The translations under genes were made by a program, and so were the position numbers. Positions 25,086-34,176 of a stretch of 51,306 nt of DNA are shown one piece after another; positions within the stretch are counted from its first letter, which is position 1, and every line of letters starts with the position of its first letter. The stretch comes from UBA11540 sp045536425. Its GTDB lineage: Bacteria; Bacillota; Clostridia; Oscillospirales; Ruminococcaceae. The notes under the pieces are model-generated. The model was not told where the DNA came from. It saw nothing but the letters and a program-made list of their open reading frames with translations, and ran no database searches. The stretch covers positions 1-51,306 of the forward strand of contig JAZSNN010000002.1 of assembly GCA_045536425.1 (NCBI GenBank), in the 5' to 3' direction.

Positions 25086-25955
25086 TTATGCCTTTTTAAA
25101 AAATTTCTTTATCAGCGGGAAGAAAAGGGGATATACGCCCATCGCCACAAAGGTAACGAAGAAGTATACGGCAAAGTGTGAAAAATCTGTTTCTCTGCCA
25201 AACACAACTCTGCCCAGCGACTTGACACCGAGAACAACTCCAAGACCTACAAGCCAACGCACAACGGCTTCAAGCTTTGTATGATTTTTCTCGTCAAAGC
25301 GGATGAAGCGCTCTTCGATGGGGTTTGCAGCAACAAGTCCGCCGAAAAGACCGAGGGACTTGAGAAAATCCTCCGAATTTTCACCAAAGAGGAAGAGAAG
25401 CATCGCACCAAAGGTGATAAGGTATAAAAGACTGTGATTTTTAACCTTGTCGTGTATAAATGAAAAGAGAATAGAAATTCCTGCACCGAGCAAAAGACCG
25501 ACAATAACGTCGGTAGGAAAGTGAACTCCGAGATAAAGTCGGGAGAAACCGACAATAAGGCTCAAAACCACCGAAACGACGTAGAACCATCTTTTCTTTA
25601 TCCAACGCGCAAAGGCAAAAACCGTAGCAGAGATGTTTTGCGAATGTCCGCTGGGGAAGGAGTATCCCGTAGCGGTTGTAGCGCGTTTGCCCGTAATTTC
25701 GCTCGAAACCTGAAAAGGTCTTTTGCGAGCAACAATGTCCTTGACACCACCGTTTACACAGATGGAAACGAAAAGGCTGTAGACTATCTTTTTGCCCGCC
25801 TCTTTGTTCACGTTCCAAAAGATAAAGGTTATCACAGCGATGAGAAAGATGTCTTCCGCAAGCATCGTTACAAGCTCGAACAAAAAATCCAAAACGGGAT
25901 TGGAAATGCTCTGTAACGCCTTTAGAAATTCCAGTTCAAATTGCATATTATACAC
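25086..25955 (-). CDS. PAP2-superfamily membrane phosphatase
   Basis: A 289-residue polytopic membrane protein with all three PAP2 motifs: KDIVARKRP (KX6RP), FPSGHS (PSGH) and SRLYLGVHFPTD (SRX5HX3D). Several transmembrane segments surround them, and the C-terminal third adds more hydrophobic stretches ending near VTFVAMGVYPLFF. Family members dephosphorylate lipid phosphates such as undecaprenyl pyrophosphate or phosphatidate; the exact lipid cannot be told. It starts 4 bp after the YlmC-like gene, probably co-transcribed. RBS AAGGAGTG precedes ATG 25955. Confidence 0.9.
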   Translation of the reverse strand: MYNMQFELEFLKALQSISNPVLDFLFELVTMLAEDIFLIAVITFIFWNVNKEAGKKIVYSLFVSICVNGGVKDIVARKRPFQVSSEITGKRATTATGYSFPSGHSQNISATVFAFARWIKKRWFYVVSVVLSLIVGFSRLYLGVHFPTDVIVGLLLGAGISILFSFIHDKVKNHSLLYLITFGAMLLFLFGENSEDFLKSLGLFGGLVAANPIEERFIRFDEKNHTKLEAVVRWLVGLGVVLGVKSLGRVVFGRETDFSHFAVYFFVTFVAMGVYPLFFPLIKKFFKKA

Positions 25956-25958
25956 TCC

Positions 25959-26252
25959 TTAGATTTTCGATAAAAAGTCGAAAATATTACCTTTTTTTAT
26001 CCTTTTCTTGCAACAGAAATCACATTCAACCAAAATTGTATCCTGCCCGATTATTCTGATGCAGTTCCACGGGATGCGAATGTTGTCTTCATACCCCAAA
26101 AGTCCAAAGCAACGGGGTCTTCCGCGGATTACGATAGCGCATATTGTCGCGCAGTCGGTGTCAATGTCGAGATCGTTTACACAACCCAGACACGCTCCAT
26201 CCTTGATGTTTACAATTTCCTTAGATTTAAGTTCACACAGTGTAATGCACAC
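25959..26252 (-). CDS. YlmC/YmxH-family PRC-barrel protein, Cys-rich
   Basis: A 97-residue PRC-barrel protein of the YlmC/YmxH sporulation-associated family: LCELKSKEIVNIKDGACLG at the start and NIRIPWNCIRIIGQDTILVE, the conserved end of the barrel. It has 11 Cys, including a C-terminal CDFCCKK outside the barrel core. The start is a GTG at 26252 with CGGAG (26262-26266) at good distance; the nearby ATG at 26254 is out of frame. The role is not known in detail; the family is associated with spore-forming Firmicutes. It lies upstream of the PAP2 gene with a 3-bp gap. Confidence 0.82.
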   Translation of the reverse strand: MCITLCELKSKEIVNIKDGACLGCVNDLDIDTDCATICAIVIRGRPRCFGLLGYEDNIRIPWNCIRIIGQDTILVECDFCCKKRIKKGNIFDFLSKI

Positions 26253-26272
26253 ATCAAAGCACTCCGTTCAAA

Positions 26273-26305
26273 GCATATAGTTTACTAAATATATGCCTCA
26301 AAAAA
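26273..26305 (-). terminator. Weak hairpin after the ABC-F gene
   Basis: GCATATA (26273-26279) can pair with TATATGC (26290-26296) across a 10-nt loop. On the minus strand only three T follow. It is in the right place for a terminator of the ABC-F gene but is poor, so readthrough into the ylmC-like gene is likely. Confidence 0.35.
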
Positions 26306-26310
26306 GCCAC

Positions 26311-28215
26311 CTATTCCTCGCAAAGCTCTGCCCACTCGTCCATCATTTCGACGAGCAGATTTTTCTTCGCTTCAAGTTCCTCGCATTTTTCGTTTAGAAG
26401 CTGATAATCTGCCGAAATTTCGGGCGAAGCTATCTCAGTCTCGAGGGAAGAGATTAGATTTTCGGTCTCTTCTATAGAACGCTCCAGCGCCTCTATGCGC
26501 TTTTTGCGCTGTACGGATTCAGCGCGTTGCTTTTTAGAGCGGTGATAGCTTTCACTTTGACTGCTTTCGACCTTTTGAACGGATGTCACAACAACCTTTT
26601 CTTCCTGTGAGCAAAGCTCTAAATAGCGGTCGAAGTTGCCCTTGTATTCAAACATCTTTTCGCTCTTGAGTTCAAAAATCCTTTCGGGAATCTTGTTGAG
26701 AAGATATCGGTCGTGCGAAACAAGAATAACCGTTCCCTCATATTCGAGCAACGCTTTTTCTAGCTGTTCCTTCGTGTCAAGGTCAATGTGGTTTGTAGGC
26801 TCGTCCAACAACAGCACGTTCGGACGCTCGGCCATAAGTATTGCAAAAACAAGCTTTGCACGTTCGCCACCGCTGATGACTCCAACTTTTTTGTAAACGT
26901 CTTCTCCTCGCAGAAGAACTCTGCCGAGCATAGAGCGCACCTGAAATTCGGGCCACTTCGGATGCCTTCTCCAAAGCTCCTCCAAAACGGTGTTTTCAGG
27001 GTCTAGCCCTGCAGCCTCCTGATCAAAGAAGCCAATATCTGTGTTCGGTGACCATCTAAAGCTTCCAAAGCTCGAAATCCTATTTACGATAGCCTTTAAA
27101 AACGAGGATTTTCCAATGCCGTTTGCACCGATAAAAGCAACCTTTTCACCGCGCGTAATAACAACGTTCTGATGCGAGAACAAAACTCTGTTTTCCTCAC
27201 CAACGCTGACGCCAAAATCCTCACAAACCAAAACCTCTTTGTGAGGTGTTCTGTCAAATTCAAAATTGAAACTTGCAGAAGGCCGGTCGGTTATCGGCTT
27301 TTCAATAACCTCCATACGCTCTATAGCTTTCAAACGGCTCTTCGCACTTTGAGAGGTGGATGCCCTCGCGATATTTCGGTCGGCATAGTCCTGAAGCGAT
27401 GCGATTTCGTTTTGTTGCGCTTGATATTCCTTCATCAAACGCTTCAGCCTCTCCTCGCGCAGAAGAACGTATTTTGAGTAGTTTCCCTTATATGCAATGA
27501 GCTTGTGGTTTTCTATTTCAAGTATTTCGGTTACGGTCCTGTCAAGGAAGTATCTGTCGTGCGAAACAATGAGCACTGCGCCCTTGTAGCTTTGCAGATA
27601 CTCTTCGAGCCACGAAAGAGTTTTGAAATCGAGATGGTTTGTCGGCTCGTCGAGAATGAGCAGAGCGGGCTCCTCCAAGAGAAGCTTTGCAAGTGCGAGA
27701 CGGGTTTTTTCTCCACCGCTCATATCGTTTATGCAGTCGTTTAGGTTCCTGTCGCCAAAGCCCATACCATTGACTACTGTGCGGATTTTGACGTCGATTG
27801 AATATCCGTCGCGCGCAGAAAAGCTGTCATTGAGCTTAGAATATGTTTTTTCAAGCTCGCGATAGCGTTCGCCGCTGTGGTCGGACAACTGCGACATCTC
27901 GTTTTCGACCTCGCGCATTCTTTTCTCACATTCCAAAACGTCGCTGAAAACACTGCGCAATTCGTCAATGATTGAGTTGTCGCGCTCAAGTCCGGCATCC
28001 TGTGCAAGAAATCCAATACCTGCTCCGTTTTGAATGTTGATAACACCCTCGTCGGCATCCTCTTGACCGCAGATAATTTTCAAAAGGGTCGATTTTCCAC
28101 AGCCGTTAGCGCCGATAAGTCCGATTCGTGCCGAGTCTTCAACCGAAAAGCACACGTCCTTGAGCACCAGCTTTGCACCAAAGTATTTAGTTATATTTTC
28201 AACAGAAACAATCAT
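26311..28215 (-). CDS. ABC-F family ATPase (ribosome-associated, YdiF/Uup-like)
   Basis: A 634-residue soluble protein with two ABC ATPase domains and no membrane segments. Domain 1 has Walker A GANGCGKST, signature MSGGEKTRLALA and Walker B LLILDEPTNHLD. Domain 2 has Walker A GANGIGKSS, signature ISGGERAKLVFA and VLLLDEPTNHID. The interdomain linker (about residues 240-320) includes the charged helical YQAQQNEIASLQDYADRNIA. A C-terminal coiled coil (about 555-630) resembles YdiF/Uup rather than EttA. ABC-F proteins act on stalled ribosomes or protect against antibiotics; the subtype is uncertain. RBS is weak (GGGGTAA). Confidence 0.92.
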   Translation of the reverse strand: MIVSVENITKYFGAKLVLKDVCFSVEDSARIGLIGANGCGKSTLLKIICGQEDADEGVINIQNGAGIGFLAQDAGLERDNSIIDELRSVFSDVLECEKRMREVENEMSQLSDHSGERYRELEKTYSKLNDSFSARDGYSIDVKIRTVVNGMGFGDRNLNDCINDMSGGEKTRLALAKLLLEEPALLILDEPTNHLDFKTLSWLEEYLQSYKGAVLIVSHDRYFLDRTVTEILEIENHKLIAYKGNYSKYVLLREERLKRLMKEYQAQQNEIASLQDYADRNIARASTSQSAKSRLKAIERMEVIEKPITDRPSASFNFEFDRTPHKEVLVCEDFGVSVGEENRVLFSHQNVVITRGEKVAFIGANGIGKSSFLKAIVNRISSFGSFRWSPNTDIGFFDQEAAGLDPENTVLEELWRRHPKWPEFQVRSMLGRVLLRGEDVYKKVGVISGGERAKLVFAILMAERPNVLLLDEPTNHIDLDTKEQLEKALLEYEGTVILVSHDRYLLNKIPERIFELKSEKMFEYKGNFDRYLELCSQEEKVVVTSVQKVESSQSESYHRSKKQRAESVQRKKRIEALERSIEETENLISSLETEIASPEISADYQLLNEKCEELEAKKNLLVEMMDEWAELCEE

Positions 28216-28249
28216 CTATTTACCCCGAAATCAAACTGTCGATATGGAA

Positions 28250-28279
28250 AGTATAACATAAATAAAAATAAAATGCCAC
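28250..28279 (-). promoter_or_regulatory. Possible promoter of the ABC-F gene
   Basis: On the minus strand, -35 GTGGCA (28274-28279), an 18-bp spacer and -10 TATACT (28250-28255), about 35 bp before the start codon. The -35 is weak. Confidence 0.35.
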
Positions 28280-28339
28280 AGTATTTAAAAAACAAGCGAT
28301 ATAAGTATAAAAATACGACAATACTCAGAGTAGCTATCC

Positions 28340-28368
28340 TTGACATTGGAAGCTTATGGGTTTATAAT
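28340..28368 (+). promoter_or_regulatory. Consensus sigma-A promoter of rnj
   Basis: An exact consensus promoter: TTGACA (28340-28345), a 17-bp spacer and TATAAT (28363-28368). Predicted transcription starts near 28375, leaving a leader of about 90 nt before the rnj GTG. The rest of the 251-bp intergenic region (28216-28466) is A/T-rich with no further gene. Confidence 0.9.
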
Positions 28369-28466
28369 CTTATATTAGGTATGTATACCATTTTTGACCC
28401 CTGCCTAGATTATGAGATTTACATCGAACGGATATATATTTAAATTTTTGAAAGGAATTTGATTTA

Positions 28467-30320
28467 GTGACAAAAGAGAAAAAAGAACGTCCTGTGCAGC
28501 AAAAGGACGAAAAAACTGCAGACAGCAGCAAAAAGAAGAAATACACTCAGAGAAAAAGATTTACTCAAAAAGGAAAGAACTCTTTGGAGAAAAACGCCAA
28601 AGCACGAAAGACCGAATCTTCGCGAAAGAGCACAAACCGCAGAAAAAATAAACCCATAAAGAAGACTCCTGTAAAGATAATTCCTCTTGGCGGACTCAAC
28701 GAAATCGGAAAGAATATGACCGCGTATGAGTGCGAAAATGACATCTTTATCGTTGACTGCGGACTCGCGTTTCCCGATGACGATATGCTCGGAGTGGATA
28801 TCGTAATTCCCGATTTTACCTACATTGAAAACAACGCTGACCGTGTTCGCGGAATTGTGATAACCCACGGTCACGAGGATCATATCGGCGGACTTGCGTA
28901 TCTACTCAAAAAGGTAAATATCCCCGTATATGCATCGCGTCTTACAATAGGACTTATACAAGGAAAGCTCAAGGAGCACGGAATACTCGACACCGCACAG
29001 CTCAACGTTGTACAGCCCAAAAAGGCTATTAAAATGGGATGTATGTCGGTAGAGCCTATTACAGTAAACCACTCGATTCCCGACGCTTTTGCTCTTGCAA
29101 TAACCACCCCTGCGGGTGTTATCGTGCAGACGGGCGATTTCAAGATTGACTACACCCCCATCGAAGGTGAGATAATCGACCTCGCAAGATTTGGCGAGCT
29201 CGGCAGTAAAGGGGTTTTGGCACTTCTGTCCGACTCCACAAACGCCGAACGTCCCGGCTCCAGTATGAGCGAGCGCAAGGTTGGAGAATCCTTTGAAACA
29301 CTTTTCCAAAGAGCGAGCGACAAGAGAATGATAATCGCGTCCTTCTCTACGAATATTCAGAGAATCCAACAGATTGTCGATTGTGCCGTGAGATACGGCA
29401 GAAAGATAGCGCTGTCGGGAAGAAGTATGACAAACGTCGTCGCTATTGCGATAGAGCTTGGATATCTCAAGGTTCCTCAGGGAGTTTTGGTTGATATCGA
29501 CCAGCTCCAGAGATACCCGTCCGAGAAAACGGTTATCATCACTACCGGCAGTCAGGGAGAGCCTATGAGCGCTCTGTCCAGAATGGCTATGGGTGAGCAT
29601 CGCAAGGTTGAGGTTACGTCTCAGGATTTCATAATTATCTCCGCAACCCCAATACCCGGAAACGAAAAGCTTGTCGGCAGGGTTGTAAACGAGCTTTTGA
29701 AGCTCGGTGCAGAGGTTGTATACGAAAAGATGTACGAGGTACACGCTTCGGGACACGCTTGTCAGGACGAACTCAAAATGATGATTGGACTTACAAAGCC
29801 GAAATTCTTCGTTCCCGTTCACGGTGAGTACAAGCACCTCAAAAAACACGCACAGCTTGCTGTTTCTATGGGTGTAAAACCCGAAAATGTAATAATCGGC
29901 GACATCGGCAACGTTATCGAAACCGATTCTGTGGAAATGAAGATAACAGGAACAGTTCCTGCGGGAAGAGTGCTTGTTGACGGCTTGGGAGTAGGCGATG
30001 TTGGAAACATCGTGCTTCGCGACAGAAAGCATCTTGCAGAGGACGGACTGATTGTTATCGTAACCACAATAGATTCGCAAACGGGTGAAATCCTTGCGGG
30101 TCCCGATATAGTTTCGAGAGGCTTCGTATACGTACGAGAGTCCGAAAAGCTTATGGATGAGGCTAAAAAGGTGGTTTGCGACGCTCTCGAAAAATGTATG
30201 GAAAGAAACGTGCGCGAGTGGGGTAACATCAAAAACTGCGTGAAGGATGCCCTTTCTTCCTACGTTTATCAGCAGACCAAGCGCAGCCCAATGATTCTCC
30301 CTGTGATAATGGAAATATAA
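28467..30320 (+). CDS. rnj: Ribonuclease J
   Basis: A 617-residue metallo-beta-lactamase/beta-CASP ribonuclease. The first 65 or so residues are an added Lys/Arg/Ser-rich, probably disordered segment. The enzyme core starts at VKIIPLGGLNEIGKNM. The metal site is THGHEDHIGG (HxHxDH), with further ligands in VNHSIPDA and QTGDFKID. The beta-CASP part includes SDSTNAERPG and TTGSQGEPMSALSRMA, and a C-terminal domain follows. RNase J has 5'-3' exo- and endonuclease activity in mRNA decay and rRNA maturation. The start is a GTG at 28467 with AAAGGA ten bases upstream. Confidence 0.95.
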   Translation: MTKEKKERPVQQKDEKTADSSKKKKYTQRKRFTQKGKNSLEKNAKARKTESSRKSTNRRKNKPIKKTPVKIIPLGGLNEIGKNMTAYECENDIFIVDCGLAFPDDDMLGVDIVIPDFTYIENNADRVRGIVITHGHEDHIGGLAYLLKKVNIPVYASRLTIGLIQGKLKEHGILDTAQLNVVQPKKAIKMGCMSVEPITVNHSIPDAFALAITTPAGVIVQTGDFKIDYTPIEGEIIDLARFGELGSKGVLALLSDSTNAERPGSSMSERKVGESFETLFQRASDKRMIIASFSTNIQRIQQIVDCAVRYGRKIALSGRSMTNVVAIAIELGYLKVPQGVLVDIDQLQRYPSEKTVIITTGSQGEPMSALSRMAMGEHRKVEVTSQDFIIISATPIPGNEKLVGRVVNELLKLGAEVVYEKMYEVHASGHACQDELKMMIGLTKPKFFVPVHGEYKHLKKHAQLAVSMGVKPENVIIGDIGNVIETDSVEMKITGTVPAGRVLVDGLGVGDVGNIVLRDRKHLAEDGLIVIVTTIDSQTGEILAGPDIVSRGFVYVRESEKLMDEAKKVVCDALEKCMERNVREWGNIKNCVKDALSSYVYQQTKRSPMILPVIMEI

Positions 30321-30326
30321 ATTTAA

Positions 30327-30344
30327 GGCAAGGCACACCTTGCC
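30327..30344 (+). other. Perfect hairpin between rnj and gdpP
   Basis: GGCAAGG (30327-30333) and CCTTGCC (30338-30344) form a 7-bp stem with a CACA loop, 6 bp after the rnj stop codon. There is no T tract, so it is more likely an mRNA 3'-protecting or processing element than an intrinsic terminator. Confidence 0.6.
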
Positions 30345-30368
30345 GATACATAGTTCGGAGGTTTTGTT

Positions 30369-32348
30369 TTGAACAGAAGAACCTTGTTTCAAAAGCCACT
30401 ACAGATAACGCTTCTCGTGCTACTTGCGGTGTTTACTGTGGCGATGTATTTCAATAATATGGTGCTGTTTTGGGTACAGCTTGCGATAACGCTTGGCTGT
30501 ACCGTTGCGGTCATACTCAACAATATGGTTGCAAACAGGAGAATACACAGACTTTTGCAGTCGGTGGCACATACTCTAAAAGCAGCTGATACCGACCTTA
30601 TAAAAGGCTACCCGATGCCCGTTTTGGTCGCAAACGAAGACGGCGAGGTGGTCTGGTACAACGATTGCTTCCGTGCAAACGTCATCGCCGAGGAAGATGT
30701 TTATGGAACTAGTGCCAAGGATATCGTGCCCTCTTTAAAGTTTTTGGCAGATGACTTTGCTTCGGGTACAGCTGAAATCGAGTACAACTCAAAGAAATAC
30801 ACGGTTTACGGTGTAAAGGCAAAAGCAGGCGAAGATACAAAATACATATTCTATTTTGCCGAAAACACCGAGCTCAAAAAATATTATAATGAATATTTCG
30901 AAACAAGACCCTCGATAGTGATATTCGTAATTGATAACTACGAAGAGCTTTTGCAGAATGCGACCGATAGCGAAAAATCGCAGATTATCGGCGAAATCGA
31001 ATATATGGTGGAAAAGTTTGTCACACAGACAAACGGATTTGTCAAAAAGTATGAGCGTGACAGAATGGTTGCGGTTATCGAGGAACGCTATATAAAGAAG
31101 ATAATAGAAAACAAGTTTGATATACTCGATAAGGTTCGCTCCATCGTGTCTGGAGATAGAATACAGGCAACGCTTTCTATCGGTGTCGGCAGAGGAGCGG
31201 CAACACTTGAGGAATCCGAACATCTTGCAAGACAGGCGCTCGATATGTGCCTTGGCAGAGGCGGAGATCAGGCTGCCGTAAAGACCGCTACGGGCTTTGA
31301 ATTCTATGGCGGCGTTTCGAAGGCTGTCGAGAAAAGAACAAAGGTAAAGGCGAGAATAATCGCTTCCGCCCTCACCGAGCTCATAAACGCAGCAGACAAC
31401 GTAGTAGTAATGGGTCACAGCTTTGGCGACCTTGACTCGATAGGCTCTGCGGTAGGTATTGCACAGGCGGCTCGTCATCTCGGAAAGATGTCCTACGTGG
31501 CTGTAAACGAGTCGAGATGCTTGGCGCTTCCGCTTATCAATATGCTTCGGGAAAGAGGGGTAACCGACCTGTTCTATCCGCCTGCAGATGTGCTTCAGGT
31601 TATAACAAAGAAAACGCTTCTCATCGTTGTTGACACACATATAAAGCACTTTGTAGAATCTACGGATATATATAACACCTGCCGTACAGTAGTAGTTATC
31701 GACCACCACAGAAAGAGCGTAGATCACATAGACAATGCGGTTATTTTCTATCACGAGCCCTATGCATCCTCTGCTTCCGAAATGGTTTCCGAACTGGTGC
31801 AGTATATGCACGACCGCAAAACCATAGGCAAAAACGAGGCAGAAAGTCTTTTGGCGGGTATAATGCTCGATACAAAGAACTTCGTTATGAAAACGGGTGT
31901 CAGAACCTTTGAGGCTGCCGCATATCTACGCAGACTCGGAGCAGATACCGTCGAATCGAGAAAACTCTTTTCAAACTCAATGGAATCCTATCAAAAGAAA
32001 ACAAGACTTGTTTCTTCTGCTGAGGTTTATCGCAGATGTGCGGTTGCCGTCAGCGAGGAAACTGGTGTCGAGGACGATCTTCGCATAGTAGCAGCGCAGG
32101 CTGCGGACGAACTGCTTGGAATAAACGACGTTGATGCTTCGTTCGTGCTTTTTGTTACAGGAAATAAAATTTCTGTATCGGGAAGATCTATGGGTGCCGT
32201 CAATGTTCAGGTAATACTCGAGCAGATGGGCGGAGGCGGACATCTCACAATGGCGGGTGCGCAGATCGAAAGCGAGTCTATTGATGATGTAAAACAACAG
32301 CTTCTCGAAGCTATTGATAAATACTACGAAGATATAAAACCTGCATAA
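30369..32348 (+). CDS. gdpP: c-di-AMP phosphodiesterase GdpP (PAS-degenerate GGDEF-DHH-DHHA1)
   Basis: A 659-residue membrane-bound phosphodiesterase. It has two transmembrane segments (about 14-31 and 36-54), a PAS-like domain (about 75-165, LVANEDGEVVWYNDCFRAN), a degenerate GGDEF domain (IVIFVIDNYEELLQNATDSEKS to about 310) and a DHH domain (MGHSFGDLDSIGSAVG, VVDTH and VVIDHHRKS supply metal ligands). It ends with a DHHA1 domain (VSGRSMGAVNVQVILE, GGGGHLTMAGAQ). It cleaves cyclic di-AMP, which controls potassium and osmotic balance. The start is a TTG at 30369 with CGGAGG upstream. It is followed by rplI and dnaB, a conserved Firmicutes arrangement. Confidence 0.95.
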   Translation: MNRRTLFQKPLQITLLVLLAVFTVAMYFNNMVLFWVQLAITLGCTVAVILNNMVANRRIHRLLQSVAHTLKAADTDLIKGYPMPVLVANEDGEVVWYNDCFRANVIAEEDVYGTSAKDIVPSLKFLADDFASGTAEIEYNSKKYTVYGVKAKAGEDTKYIFYFAENTELKKYYNEYFETRPSIVIFVIDNYEELLQNATDSEKSQIIGEIEYMVEKFVTQTNGFVKKYERDRMVAVIEERYIKKIIENKFDILDKVRSIVSGDRIQATLSIGVGRGAATLEESEHLARQALDMCLGRGGDQAAVKTATGFEFYGGVSKAVEKRTKVKARIIASALTELINAADNVVVMGHSFGDLDSIGSAVGIAQAARHLGKMSYVAVNESRCLALPLINMLRERGVTDLFYPPADVLQVITKKTLLIVVDTHIKHFVESTDIYNTCRTVVVIDHHRKSVDHIDNAVIFYHEPYASSASEMVSELVQYMHDRKTIGKNEAESLLAGIMLDTKNFVMKTGVRTFEAAAYLRRLGADTVESRKLFSNSMESYQKKTRLVSSAEVYRRCAVAVSEETGVEDDLRIVAAQAADELLGINDVDASFVLFVTGNKISVSGRSMGAVNVQVILEQMGGGGHLTMAGAQIESESIDDVKQQLLEAIDKYYEDIKPA

Positions 32349-32362
32349 TAGGAGGCAGAAAT

Positions 32363-32809
32363 ATGAAGGTAATTTTAAAGGCTGACGTAAAAGGAACAGG
32401 CAAAGCAGGACAGATGGTGGAGGTATCGGACGGATATGCCCGCAACTTCCTTCTCACAAAGGGTCTTGCTGTCGAGGCTACTTCTACTGCAGTTAACGAT
32501 ATGAAAAACAAAGAACAGGCGAAGAAACACCGCGAAGAAACCGAACTTGCCGCAGCAAAAGAAATTGCACAAAAGATAGACGGAAAAACCGTTGAGCTTT
32601 TTGCGAAAGGCGGAACCGCTGGCAGACTCTTTGGTTCGATAACCTCAAAAGAGGTCACCGAAGCTGTAAATGCAAAGTTCGGCACAAAAATTGACAAGAA
32701 AAAGGTGACACTTGATGGAGATATAAAGGCATTTGGAACCTACAATGCCGGTATAAAGCTCTACAACGGTGTTACTGCAAAGTGCAGCGTAAACGTCAAG
32801 GAAAAATAA
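32363..32809 (+). CDS. rplI: Large ribosomal subunit protein bL9
   Basis: A 148-residue protein beginning MKVILKADVKGTGKAGQMVEVSDGYARNFLL, the bL9 signature. A long connecting helix (about 40-75) and a C-terminal domain (LFGSITSKEVTEAVN) follow. bL9 stretches between neighbouring ribosomes near the L1 stalk. RBS AGGAGG precedes ATG 32363. It lies between gdpP and dnaB. Confidence 0.97.
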   Translation: MKVILKADVKGTGKAGQMVEVSDGYARNFLLTKGLAVEATSTAVNDMKNKEQAKKHREETELAAAKEIAQKIDGKTVELFAKGGTAGRLFGSITSKEVTEAVNAKFGTKIDKKKVTLDGDIKAFGTYNAGIKLYNGVTAKCSVNVKEK

Positions 32810-32829
32810 TCTAAAGGATGGTGGTTGAC

Positions 32830-34176
32830 GTGGAAAATTACGAAACCTCTCCCGTATCGGCTCAAATGCCGTATTCACTCGAGGCTGAGCAGTCGGTTCT
32901 CGGTTGTATATTGCTCGATTTCTCCTGCATTTCAGATGTAATGCAGTACATATCCGCCGAAAGCTTTTATAGAAAGAGCCATCAGGAAATATTCTCGGTT
33001 ATGCTTTCGATGTTTTCGTCGGGCTCTGCCGCGGACTATTTGACTATTCTCGAGTCTGTAAGAAGAGCGGAAATATTTGAAAGCGACGAGGATGCAAAGG
33101 TTTATCTTACCTCTCTTGCTGAAACCGTACCTTCGATAGCAAACGTTGTATCCTATGCACAAATCGTGCAGGAAAAGGCATATCTCAGAAATCTTTTAAA
33201 GATTTCGCAGGATATAATGACCAACGTCGCTCAAAAGGAAGACGACCCCAAAAAGCTTCTCGATAGCGTTGAGCAAAGAATTTTTGAAATCCGTCAGGGC
33301 AGGGAAGCAGGCGGCCTCACAAGAATTGATGAGATACTCATTCAAGCGTATGACAAGCTTCAAAAGCTCAGCTCTGAGGACAGCGCTAAGTATAAGGGTC
33401 TTCCCACGGGCTTCAAAGAGCTTGATAATATCACCACAGGCCTCAATGCATCCGACCTTTTGATACTTGCGGCCCGTCCCGGTATGGGTAAAACGAGTTT
33501 TGCGCTGAATATCGCCACCAACGTAGCTAAAAAATCCGACAAGGACGTTGCGGTTTTCTCGCTCGAAATGTCGAAAGAACAGCTTGCACTGCGTTTGCTT
33601 TCTTCCGAAGCGAGAGTTGTCAGCAACGCTCTGCGTACCGGTGAGCTCAGCTCGGACGACTGGGAGAGAATTGCAGTAAATGCCGAGGCACTGTCCAAAG
33701 CACCGCTTTATATTGACGATACGTCGGGTATCACCGTCGCAGAGGTAAAGGCAAAATGCAGAAGGCTCAGAAATCTTGGGCTTATCGTCATCGACTATCT
33801 ACAGCTTATGTCCTCGACTCGCAGAACAGATAACAGAGTTCAAGAGGTGTCCGAAATCACTCGTTCGCTCAAGATAATGGCAAAGGAACTGAACGTTCCC
33901 GTAATCACACTTTCACAGCTCGCCCGTGGACCCGAGGCGAGAACCGATAAGCGCCCAATGCTCTCCGACCTGAGAGAATCGGGCTCTATCGAGCAGGATG
34001 CAGACCTCGTGCTGTTCTTGTACAGAGACGAATACTACAACAAGGAATCCGACCCCCATATTGCAGAATGTATCGTAGCTAAAAACCGTCACGGTGAAAC
34101 TGCAACGGTACAGATGGCGTGGGACGGCAAGTTTACAAAATTCTCAGGTCTGGAGAAGTTTAGAAGTGAAAATTGA
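32830..34176 (+). CDS. dnaB: Replicative DNA helicase DnaB/DnaC
   Basis: A 448-residue hexameric helicase. The N-terminal DnaB domain (PYSLEAEQSVLGCILLD) is followed by a linker helix and a RecA-like C-terminal domain with Walker A ARPGMGKTSFALNIA, Walker B LIVIDYLQLM and an arginine-finger region RHGETATVQMAWDG. The frame is open from ATG 32818, but AAAGG touches that codon; GTG 32830, eight bases past AAAGGATGG, is the better start. The last 11 bp overlap tilS. Confidence 0.95.
   Translation: MENYETSPVSAQMPYSLEAEQSVLGCILLDFSCISDVMQYISAESFYRKSHQEIFSVMLSMFSSGSAADYLTILESVRRAEIFESDEDAKVYLTSLAETVPSIANVVSYAQIVQEKAYLRNLLKISQDIMTNVAQKEDDPKKLLDSVEQRIFEIRQGREAGGLTRIDEILIQAYDKLQKLSSEDSAKYKGLPTGFKELDNITTGLNASDLLILAARPGMGKTSFALNIATNVAKKSDKDVAVFSLEMSKEQLALRLLSSEARVVSNALRTGELSSDDWERIAVNAEALSKAPLYIDDTSGITVAEVKAKCRRLRNLGLIVIDYLQLMSSTRRTDNRVQEVSEITRSLKIMAKELNVPVITLSQLARGPEARTDKRPMLSDLRESGSIEQDADLVLFLYRDEYYNKESDPHIAECIVAKNRHGETATVQMAWDGKFTKFSGLEKFRSEN

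Noticed and set aside
28902..30392. A 496-codon open frame antisense to rnj
   Set aside because: It lies wholly opposite a confidently identified RNase J gene, has no RBS or family features, and has low-complexity Tyr/Asn/Cys-rich content typical of antisense translation.
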